Assembly: GCF_037203765.1 (NCBI RefSeq)
Contig: NZ_JBBCAS010000004.1
Location: 62,001 to 126,000, forward strand
Direction of reading: 5' to 3'
Source of the DNA: Sediminicola sp037203765
GTDB taxonomy: Bacteria > Bacteroidota > Bacteroidia > Flavobacteriales > Flavobacteriaceae
Length of the DNA: 64,000 nt
The notes beneath the pieces are model-generated. The model was not told where the DNA came from and ran no database searches. It saw only the letters and a list, made by a program, of their open reading frames with translations. The translations under genes and the position numbers were made by a program. Positions 52,111-59,431 of the stretch are shown piece after piece. Position 1 is the first letter of the stretch; every line of letters begins with the position of its first letter.

Positions 52111-54726
52111 TTGGCCAATTCAAAAAAAACAAAAAAGGTAACCCCTTTAATGCAACAGTACAATACCATCAAGACCAAATATCCTGATGCCCTATTGTTG
52201 TTCCGTGTAGGCGATTTTTATGAAACTTTTGGAGAGGACGCCGTCAAGGCCTCCAAGATCCTGGGCATTATCCTGACCCATAGGAACAATGGGGGCGACC
52301 GCACGGAATTGGCCGGCTTTCCGCACCATTCCCTGAACACCTATTTGCCAAAATTGGTAAAGGCTGGGCAACGGGTGGCCATCTGCGACCAGCTTGAAGA
52401 TCCCAAACAGACCAAGACCATCGTAAAAAGAGGGGTCACGGAACTGGTAACCCCGGGAGTGGCCTTCAATGATGATATCCTGAATGCCAAGGACAACAAT
52501 TTCCTTTGTGCCGTTCATTTTGGCAGAAAGACCATAGGGGTCTCCTTTTTGGATATTTCCACGGGAGAGTTTTTGACTTCCGAAGGAACCGAGGAGCAGA
52601 TCGATAAACTGCTTCAAAATTTTTCACCCAACGAGGTTTTGGTTTCCAAAGCGAACAAAAAGGAATTCTTGGAAGTTTTTGGTAAGCAGTTCCATACCTT
52701 TTTTACGGAAGACTGGATCTTCCAGGAGGATTATGCCCTGGAAACGCTCACCAACCATTTCAAGACCAACACCCTTAAAGGTTTTGGGGTAGACCATTTA
52801 ACCTATGGGGTGGTAGCTTCAGGAGCCGTCTTGCATTACCTATCGGAAACCCAGCACCACCAATTACAACACATCAATAGATTACAGCGTATAGCCGAGG
52901 AGGAATATATATGGATGGATAGGTTTACCATCCGAAACCTGGAACTCTACCACTCCACCAATCTCAATGCCGTCACCTTATTGGATGTCATTGACAAGAC
53001 CATATCCCCTATGGGCGGACGCTTGCTTAAAAGGTGGTTGGCGCTGCCACTGAAGAATATTGAAAAGATAAGACGTAGGCACCAGGTCATTTCCTATTTG
53101 TACAAGGAACCCACTACACTTCAGAAACTCCAGCACAACATCAAACAAATGGGCGATCTGGAGCGCTTGATCTCCAAGGTGGCCACGGGGAAGATCAGCC
53201 CCAAGGAGGTAATCCAGCTAAAAAATTCATTGGAGGCTGTTGTCCCTGTCAAGCAACTGACCACCAAAAGCCCCAATGAGGCCGTAAAACTCATAGGCGA
53301 CCAATTGCACTCCTGTGAGCTGCTACGGACCAAGATCAAGGAAATGATCAGTGAGGAGGCACCAGTAAACATTTTAAAAGGAAGTACCATAGCCCAAGGA
53401 TATTCCGCAGAACTGGACGAACTACGGGGCTTGGCCTTTTCCGGGAAGGACTACCTCAACAAAATGTTGGAAAGGGAAACCAAAAACACTGGTATCACCT
53501 CCCTTAAGATAGCCTCCAATAATGTATTTGGCTATTATATCGAGGTCCGCAACACGCATAGGGACAAGGTGCCGGAGGAATGGATCCGCAAGCAGACCTT
53601 GGTCAATGCAGAACGATATATCACGGAGGAGCTCAAGGAATATGAGTCCAAAATTCTGGGTGCCGAGGAGCGCATCCAAAATTTGGAACAGCAACTGTTC
53701 TCCCAGTTGATTGTTTGGATGCAGGAATATATCTCCCCGGTACAGAACAATGCGCAACTGATAGCGCAGCTCGACTGCCTTTGTGGGTTTACCCAACTGG
53801 CAAAAGACAACAATTACGTGGCTCCGACCATGAACGATTCTACGGAATTGCTCATAAAAAATGGCAGGCATCCGGTCATAGAAAAGCAACTGCCATTGGG
53901 CGAGGCCTATATTGCCAATGATGTGACCCTGAACCGGGAGGAACAGCAGATCATTATGATCACGGGACCCAATATGAGTGGTAAATCGGCCATCCTGCGT
54001 CAAACGGCCTTGATCGTGCTTCTGGCACAGATGGGAAGTTTTGTTCCTGCAGCATCCGCAGAAATTGGCTATGTGGACAAGATCTTCACCCGTGTAGGTG
54101 CCAGCGACAATATTTCTATGGGAGAATCTACCTTTATGGTGGAGATGAACGAAACCGCCTCTATTTTGAACAACCTCTCAGAACGCAGTTTGGTATTGTT
54201 GGATGAGATTGGACGCGGTACCAGCACATATGACGGTATTTCCATAGCCTGGGCCATCTCGGAATATCTACATGAGCACCCGGCAAGGGCGAAAACCCTC
54301 TTTGCTACCCATTACCATGAGATCAATGAGATGACGGCCACCTTTCCGAGGATCAAAAACTACAACGTGTCCGTCAAGGAACTGAAAGACAACGTGCTTT
54401 TCTTGCGCAAGCTCACCCCTGGGGGCAGCGAGCACAGTTTTGGAATCCATGTGGCCAAAATGGCGGGGATGCCCCAACAGGTGATCCATAAGGCCAATAA
54501 AATTCTGAAGAAATTGGAGAAATCCCATTCCAACGAAGAGCTCACCGATAATTTGAAGGCGGCCCAGAATGAAATGCAGTTGAGCTTTTTTAATTTGGAC
54601 GATCCCTTGTTAGCACAGATCAAGGAGGAGATCCTTCATTTGGACATCAATACCCTCACTCCGGTGGAGGCCCTGATGAAATTGAATGAGATTCAACGTT
54701 TGCTGTCCAAAAAGAAGAACGCCTAA
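52111..54726 (+). CDS. mutS: DNA mismatch repair protein MutS
   Basis: An 871-residue MutS. The mismatch-reading motif GDFYETF lies at 34-40, with F36 and E38 at the E. coli positions. The Walker A box is GPNMSGKS (about 619-626) and the ABC-like ATPase continues with STFMVEMNETASIL and LLDEIGRGTSTYDG. The start is a TTG at 52111 (MANSKKTKK); the frame is closed by a stop 18 bases upstream and no ATG precedes a well-aligned N-terminus. A TTG start is unusual in this window. It is transcribed alone. Confidence 0.95.
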   Translation: MANSKKTKKVTPLMQQYNTIKTKYPDALLLFRVGDFYETFGEDAVKASKILGIILTHRNNGGDRTELAGFPHHSLNTYLPKLVKAGQRVAICDQLEDPKQTKTIVKRGVTELVTPGVAFNDDILNAKDNNFLCAVHFGRKTIGVSFLDISTGEFLTSEGTEEQIDKLLQNFSPNEVLVSKANKKEFLEVFGKQFHTFFTEDWIFQEDYALETLTNHFKTNTLKGFGVDHLTYGVVASGAVLHYLSETQHHQLQHINRLQRIAEEEYIWMDRFTIRNLELYHSTNLNAVTLLDVIDKTISPMGGRLLKRWLALPLKNIEKIRRRHQVISYLYKEPTTLQKLQHNIKQMGDLERLISKVATGKISPKEVIQLKNSLEAVVPVKQLTTKSPNEAVKLIGDQLHSCELLRTKIKEMISEEAPVNILKGSTIAQGYSAELDELRGLAFSGKDYLNKMLERETKNTGITSLKIASNNVFGYYIEVRNTHRDKVPEEWIRKQTLVNAERYITEELKEYESKILGAEERIQNLEQQLFSQLIVWMQEYISPVQNNAQLIAQLDCLCGFTQLAKDNNYVAPTMNDSTELLIKNGRHPVIEKQLPLGEAYIANDVTLNREEQQIIMITGPNMSGKSAILRQTALIVLLAQMGSFVPAASAEIGYVDKIFTRVGASDNISMGESTFMVEMNETASILNNLSERSLVLLDEIGRGTSTYDGISIAWAISEYLHEHPARAKTLFATHYHEINEMTATFPRIKNYNVSVKELKDNVLFLRKLTPGGSEHSFGIHVAKMAGMPQQVIHKANKILKKLEKSHSNEELTDNLKAAQNEMQLSFFNLDDPLLAQIKEEILHLDINTLTPVEALMKLNEIQRLLSKKKNA

Positions 54727-54832
54727 TCATTACGGTATTCCCCTATTCCATTGGTTTTTAGGATGTTTGAATGCGGTCTATGGCCGATGGTTATTGGGGT
54801 CTATTTTTTTTATTTCTTTTTAAACAAATTTC

Positions 54833-54862
54833 TTTGCCTTTTATAGAATTGTATTAAATTTG
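54833..54862 (+). promoter_or_regulatory. Promoter of the tRNA-Gly/tRNA-Leu unit
   Basis: TTTG (54833-54836) and TAAATTTG (54855-54862) are 18 bp apart and match the Bacteroidota promoter. They lie about 50 bases before tRNA-Gly. Confidence 0.72.
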
Positions 54863-54914
54863 CATCCGCATCAGACAAAGATGCTGCCCTTTGGGGCATA
54901 TGTTCTTAACAATC

Positions 54915-54987
54915 GCGAAAATAGCTCAGTTGGTAGAGCGCCACCTTGCCAAGGTGGAGGTCGCGGGTTCGAATCCCGTTTTTCGCT
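54915..54987 (+). tRNA. tRNA-Gly (GCC)
   Basis: A complete cloverleaf. The acceptor GCGAAAA pairs with TTTTCGC, the D-arm is GCTCAGTTGGTAGAGC, and the anticodon stem CCACC / GGTGG encloses TTGCCAA with anticodon GCC. The T-arm is GCGGG TTCGAAT CCCGT. The CCA end is encoded at 54988-54990. It is upstream of tRNA-Leu by 110 bases in the same orientation. Confidence 0.97.
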
Positions 54988-55035
54988 CCATTTTTGATCG
55001 AAAAATTGGTGTTGCGGCCAGCACTTCTTTTAGCG

Positions 55036-55048
55036 CCGTTTTTCGCTC
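55036..55048 (+). repeat. Copy of the tRNA-Gly 3' end
   Basis: CCGTTTTTCGCTC repeats 13 bases of the tRNA-Gly 3' end (54976-54988) exactly 60 bp downstream. It lies in spacer DNA between the tRNAs. It could be a leftover of a tandem slip or of integration at the tRNA. Confidence 0.6.
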
Positions 55049-55097
55049 ATATTACAATCCACGTTCTACCAATGGTAGGACCGCTGCGCAAGCAGAG

Positions 55098-55181
55098 GCT
55101 CGAGTGGTGGAATTGGTAGACACGTTGGACTTAAAATCCAATGGACATTAGTCCGTGCGGGTTCAAGTCCCGCCTCGAGTA
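55098..55181 (+). tRNA. tRNA-Leu (UAA)
   Basis: An 84-base class II tRNA. The acceptor GCTCGAG pairs with CTCGAGT (closing G-U), the anticodon stem TTGGA / TCCAA holds the loop CTTAAAA with anticodon TAA, a variable arm follows (ATGGACATTAGTCCGT region), and the T-arm is GCGGG TTCAAGT CCCGC. CCA is not encoded. A terminator follows at once. Confidence 0.97.
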
Positions 55182-55193
55182 CAGATGAAGAAA

Positions 55194-55222
55194 AGACCAA
55201 AGCGAAAGCTTTGGTCTTTTTT
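55194..55222 (+). terminator. Terminator after tRNA-Leu
   Basis: A perfect 10-bp stem AGACCAAAGC / GCTTTGGTCT with a GAAA tetraloop is followed by a run of T. It ends the tRNA transcript just before the tandem repeats. Confidence 0.93.
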
Positions 55223-55785
55223 GTTTTAAGTGCTGAGTCAAATTTATTTGAGCGAAAGCGGGCAAAACAAAAATAACAGTCCTGAAAGGAACGGCCTTTT
55301 CTTCTCAACATGTTCGAACGGGACTCACCGAACGAAGTGAGGTAATTCTCGCCTTCCAAATCAATACCATATTTAATAGATTAATTACCCAAGCTTTCTT
55401 GTTTTAAGTGCTGAGTCAAATTTATTTGAGCGAAAGCGGGCAAAACAATAATAACAGTCCTGGAAGGACCGGTCTTTTCTTCTCAACATGTTCGAACGGG
55501 ACTCACCGAACGTAGTGAGGTAATTCTCGCCTTCCAAATCAATACCATATTTAAATAGTAAATCGAGGCTTCTTTGTTTTAAGTGCTGAGCCAAATGTAT
55601 TTGAGCGAAAGCGGGCAAAACAAAAATAACAGTCCTGAAAGGACCGGTCTTTTCTTCTCAACATGTTCGAACGGGACTCACCGATCGAAGTGAGGTAATT
55701 CCCGCCTCAATTTCCTCAAAATTTTAACTGATAAACATTTGCCAAATTTATTTGAAAAAAAAGGCAAAACACAATTATGGCTCAT
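55223..55785 (+). repeat. Tandem ~176-bp repeats downstream of tRNA-Leu
   Basis: Three near-identical units begin at 55223, 55401 and 55576 (unit lengths 178 and 175 bp; the third runs to about 55708). A degenerate partial fourth is seen at about 55741-55783 (CCAAATTTATTTGA, GGCAAAAC). Each unit starts GTTTTAAGTGCTGAG and holds CTCAC-N8-GTGAG, whose loop differs between copies (CGAACGAA, CGAACGTA, CGATCGAA) while the stem is kept. It also holds a GTCCT-AGGAC stem and TGTTCGAACGGGACT, which resembles a tRNA T-arm. No protein is credible here; the frames across it read through tRNA-Leu. Confidence 0.85.
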
Positions 55786-55821
55786 TGCGCATGATATTAT
55801 CCAAAAACACTCTTGAAAGCA

Positions 55822-56775
55822 CTACTTATACACTATAAAATCTGTGATGGTCTCAGCCAACAACTCTCTGCCATATGAGTTCCAATGGCCATCATATATA
55901 AGTGTCGTCTCCTTTTTGGCATTCTTAAATGTGTTTGAAAAATCTATATATTTAATTCCCTGATCATTACAAAAAGCAATAAATTTTTTGCCGGCTTGTC
56001 GGCCATCATACAATAATACTGTTTTGGTTTTATCAAATCCGTACCTGTCAATGAGATCATTAAAGTTGGAAATTCTTGACATTTCCAAATCATCTTTTTT
56101 CTCAACGCTACTGTTATATGCATAAACCGGATTAAAGTTTTTTATACCTTTCGTTTTATCGCTTATATAGTTTTTCACGCTTCCAAGTAAACCTATGTCT
56201 GTCAGATATATAAAAAGCTTACTACTTTTTAATGTTTTGTGTAATATGGTATTGGCCCTCGAAATTCGATCATAATCCGGCTCATAATAGGACCTCTCAA
56301 AATCATTCTCAAATTTCAAATAGAGGAAAATTTTATCCACATTGAGAAATTCTTTTTTATAGGCATGCAATAAATGCATCTGGTCGGCCATATCATACCC
56401 CCCAATACCATATTCCAACACTTTGACTGAATCCAATTTTGATTCTATCATCTGCCCCAAGGAGTTCTTATAAGGTTGATGGAACCCTTCTATAAAAGAA
56501 TCACCAACTAGGGCAATTTCATACGAATCCATTTTTGGTTTAACGGTATTTACCGTATTGAATCCATTCTGATTAATTCTAAATTCAGTAACATGTTGCC
56601 TTCTGTTTCCAGTAACATTGAAACCTCTTTGATTTGGAACTCGCTTTTCAACACCAAATTCATCTATATATCTTTTAGGAGTTTCAGAGTATAAATGAAA
56701 AATCCTGACCAAACATTCAATTATCAGAAAAACTACTACGAACGAAACGCATAATTTGTAAATCAATTTTCCCAT
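55822..56775 (-). CDS. SGNH/GDSL-type hydrolase with membrane anchor, MBOAT partner
   Basis: A 317-residue protein with an N-terminal signal anchor (LIYKLCVSFVVVFLIIECLVR). The GDSF motif at 91-94 (nucleophile S93) and the C-terminal D295-G-H297-W make an SGNH catalytic set. It lies six bases after the MBOAT gene. This pairing matches AlgI/AlgX or DltB/DltD-like acyl-transfer systems, where the MBOAT protein moves an acyl group across the membrane and the SGNH enzyme places it on a sugar polymer. The acceptor is unknown. The DNA is more AT-rich than its neighbours. Confidence 0.82.
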   Translation of the reverse strand: MGKLIYKLCVSFVVVFLIIECLVRIFHLYSETPKRYIDEFGVEKRVPNQRGFNVTGNRRQHVTEFRINQNGFNTVNTVKPKMDSYEIALVGDSFIEGFHQPYKNSLGQMIESKLDSVKVLEYGIGGYDMADQMHLLHAYKKEFLNVDKIFLYLKFENDFERSYYEPDYDRISRANTILHKTLKSSKLFIYLTDIGLLGSVKNYISDKTKGIKNFNPVYAYNSSVEKKDDLEMSRISNFNDLIDRYGFDKTKTVLLYDGRQAGKKFIAFCNDQGIKYIDFSNTFKNAKKETTLIYDGHWNSYGRELLAETITDFIVYK

Positions 56776-56781
56776 GAGCTA

Positions 56782-58233
56782 TTAAAATTGAAAATATATG
56801 AAAGACCTTCCGCTATTGTTATAAAATAATATCATGGCAAATACAACAAGACTATAGGTAGCCAAGCGCACTCCCCTATATTTAAATTGAAATGGCTTAC
56901 GCTCATTTCTCCTTATTACATATTCATAGATGACGAAAACAGCAAGAAGAAGGTAAAAATCCAACATCCTATAACCATCGGGATGAATATATTCGTGATA
57001 GGAGAATTGATCAACAATCTGATTGATATATCCAAAAGCATCCTTTAAGTTAGGAGATCTAAAAAAAATCCTGGAAAAACTCACGAGGGAAAAGGTCAAA
57101 AGCACCTGCAAACATTCTTTAAAGGTTGGAAATATAGTTTTTTCAGCTATCACGTTGTCCGCATAAATTCTATTTCTACCCATTAAAAAAACAGGTATGT
57201 AAAACAAAGCATGCAAGCCTCCCCAAATGATAAAGGTCCAATTTGCACCGTGCCAAAAACCACTGACCAAAAAAATGATTATTATATTCCGTACCGAAAG
57301 CAGTTTTGACACCTTCGAACCGCCCATGGGAATGTACAAGTAGTGCCTAAACCAGGTAGATAAGGATATATGCCATCTTTGCCAATATTCGGCTACATTT
57401 CTGGAGAAATTTGGAAACTTAAAATTACTTTTTAATTCAATTCCCAATAGTTTGGCTGAACCAATTGCAATATCGGTATACCCACTAAAATCACCGTAAA
57501 CCTGAAAGCTAAAAAAAACAATCCCCAATACTAAAGTTGAAGCTGGGTACACGTGATAATTGGCAAAAATATCGTCCACTATAGGGGCTAGGGAATCTGC
57601 TATAACGATTTTTTTGAACAAACCCCACAATATCAACTTTAATCCATCTGCCGTTTGATCGTAATTAAAAACTCTTTTAGAAGTAATTTGAGAAAGCAAA
57701 TTCGAAGCCCTTTCAATAGGACCAGCTACCAATTGAGGAAAGAAGCTGACAAATGCCATAAATGCAATAAAGTTTTTTGTGGGCTTTATTTTTTTATAAT
57801 AAATATCCATCGAATAAGACATCGTCTGGAAGGTATAAAAAGAGATCCCGACTGGTAACAGGACACTCAAAGACCAAGCACTTTTTATCTGGTATCCAAA
57901 AAAACTGCTCATATCCAAGAAGGAATCAATAAAAAAATTAAAGTATTTATAGGTGCCTAAGAGGGCCAAATTAAAAAATACACTAGCCAATAACCATCTT
58001 TTACTTAAAATTGGATTATCCCTATGTCTAAATATTTGTAGCCCTACACAATAATCAACAATGGTACTTAGAAATATCAACGACAAAAAACGAATATCCC
58101 AACAGCCATAAAAGAAATAGCTAACCACAATGATAAAACTATTCTGTTGGGCAATATTTTTGTTTAAAACGAGCCAATAAACCGCAAATACAATTGGCAA
58201 GAATAAAAAATAGTCAAAAGAATTAAATAACAT
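56782..58233 (-). CDS. MBOAT family O-acyltransferase (AlgI/DltB-like)
   Basis: A 483-residue integral membrane protein with about 11 helices. The MBOAT histidine is H328 in GFWHGANWTFIIWG; H288 in YWQRWHISLSTWFRHYLYIPMGG is the other conserved one. FFPQLVAGPIERASNLL, VYGDFSGYTDIAIG and FNFFIDSF are family blocks. It should move acetyl or another acyl group to exported polysaccharide. It forms a two-gene unit with the SGNH protein. AT-rich composition and a long gene-free stretch upstream suggest a variable locus; no polymer-biosynthesis gene is in the window. Confidence 0.93.
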   Translation of the reverse strand: MLFNSFDYFLFLPIVFAVYWLVLNKNIAQQNSFIIVVSYFFYGCWDIRFLSLIFLSTIVDYCVGLQIFRHRDNPILSKRWLLASVFFNLALLGTYKYFNFFIDSFLDMSSFFGYQIKSAWSLSVLLPVGISFYTFQTMSYSMDIYYKKIKPTKNFIAFMAFVSFFPQLVAGPIERASNLLSQITSKRVFNYDQTADGLKLILWGLFKKIVIADSLAPIVDDIFANYHVYPASTLVLGIVFFSFQVYGDFSGYTDIAIGSAKLLGIELKSNFKFPNFSRNVAEYWQRWHISLSTWFRHYLYIPMGGSKVSKLLSVRNIIIIFLVSGFWHGANWTFIIWGGLHALFYIPVFLMGRNRIYADNVIAEKTIFPTFKECLQVLLTFSLVSFSRIFFRSPNLKDAFGYINQIVDQFSYHEYIHPDGYRMLDFYLLLAVFVIYEYVIRRNERKPFQFKYRGVRLATYSLVVFAMILFYNNSGRSFIYFQF

Positions 58234-58915
58234 AAGCGTTTAAAAATCAATTAGTCCTCTTCTATCCCTAGGTACCAACACAATAATAATACATTAATCA
58301 GCTCTTATAAATTATATTCACATAATCGATTAAAATCCTAGGACCTTCAAATTAATTCTGATATGAAATAAATTCACTCTACCTTTCCATTTTATGGTTT
58401 GATATACTCTGTCTATAGCCCAGGACGCATTTGGATTTGATCTTTTAGCTCTTAAAAAATAAGAGTCTATTCAGCATTTAGAACAGGGGGAAGGTTACTA
58501 ATAACTCATTAAGCGAAAATAATCAGTAATATTTTAAGACACAAGTCTTTAATAAGATCTTCATCGATTTTAAAAGGCCTTTGACATGATAATGAACCAC
58601 GGGTCGTAATCCGTAAAGGATCAACCATACTTCTTTTCAATTTTCTGCCATTTTTTATTAAAAAATCAATCCAAAATCATTTTATCAAGAAACTAATCCT
58701 TCATCCCATTAAGAATTTGGTTTCTTTAACACATTAAAGACTTGATGACGTAACGCCCATTGGCAGTAAAACAAATAGCCTACCATCTCTTTTTCAATGA
58801 ATTAACCACCAAATCATGCATTTCATCCTCTATTTAGGTATTTGGAAGTCTGAAAACCGAAGGGACGGGTTACTGAATTTCATTTGCGTGATCTAAGAAT
58901 AGGACACTTAAGAAA
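58234..58915. other. Gene-free AT-rich stretch
   Basis: About 680 bp with no credible coding frame. I see only a weak hairpin (CTCTTA / TAAGAG near 58450) and no tRNA, repeat unit or clear promoter. It may be decayed sequence between the MBOAT unit and the broken CHRD gene. Confidence 0.6.
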
Positions 58916-59363
58916 ATGAAAAAAACACACTGATCTTACTTGCTTTGGTCCTAGTTATTTTTACCGGCTGCAGTAAAGATGACAACACTGAATCCGCTCT
59001 TGTGAGCAAGGTATTTCAATTGAATACTGTGTCCGACTCCAACATTAGTGGAACGGCTACTTTATTCAAAAAAAGAAAGGATTAACGGAAATAGTATTGC
59101 AGATCAGCAGCTCTTTAACCGATATCCACCCTGCTAAAATCTACTTGAACAATGTTGCTCAAGGTGGTGAAGTAGCTAATACTTTAGCCGCAATTGAGTG
59201 TGACTGTGAATCGAGCACAACCTTGGTTTCCAAATTGGACAATGGAACTGCCATTTCCTACGATGAACTTGTAAAGTTTAATGGACATTTAAAAATCCAT
59301 CAAAATGAAGATCACATGGAAGTCATTATTGCACAGGGCAACATAGGCGCCAACGTACAATAA
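58916..59363 (+). pseudogene. CHRD-domain lipoprotein, broken by two single-base frameshifts
   Basis: The gene begins ATG at 58916, continues in a second frame (58930-59082), and finishes in a third (to 59363). Restoring one A to each A7 tract (58919-58925 and 59068-59074) gives a single reading frame of about 149 residues. The repaired N-terminus is a lipoprotein signal ending FTGC-SKDDN, and the body is a CHRD-like domain (ISGTATLF, then LQISSSLTDIHPAKIYLNN, NGTAISYDELVKFNGHLKIHQ). As it stands it is not translated as one protein unless slippage occurs. It may be a true pseudogene, a phase-variable gene or a base-calling artefact. Confidence 0.8.
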
Positions 59364-59431
59364 TCAAGAAAATGAATTACCACTAAAAACCCCTGGCTGT
59401 TGGTCAGGCTTTTTGTTTACTATTGTTTTAC

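Noticed and set aside
55055..55095. Possible degenerate tRNA between the two tRNAs
   Set aside because: CCAATGGTAGG and CTGCGCAAGCAG give short stems, but no acceptor or T-arm could be paired around them.
54891..55151. An 86-residue frame covering both tRNAs
   Set aside because: It translates the tRNA genes themselves and has no independent support.
55066..55359. A 97-residue minus-strand frame spanning tRNA-Leu and the first repeat
   Set aside because: Its C-terminal part translates the tRNA-Leu antisense and the rest is repeat DNA; it is a classic spurious call.
55385..55618. A 77-residue minus-strand frame over the second and third repeat units
   Set aside because: It simply follows the tandem repeats; the units vary in a structural, not codon, pattern.
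55223..55708. Possible CRISPR array
   Set aside because: Units are about 176 bp, not 24-48 bp repeats with unique spacers, and no cas gene is present.
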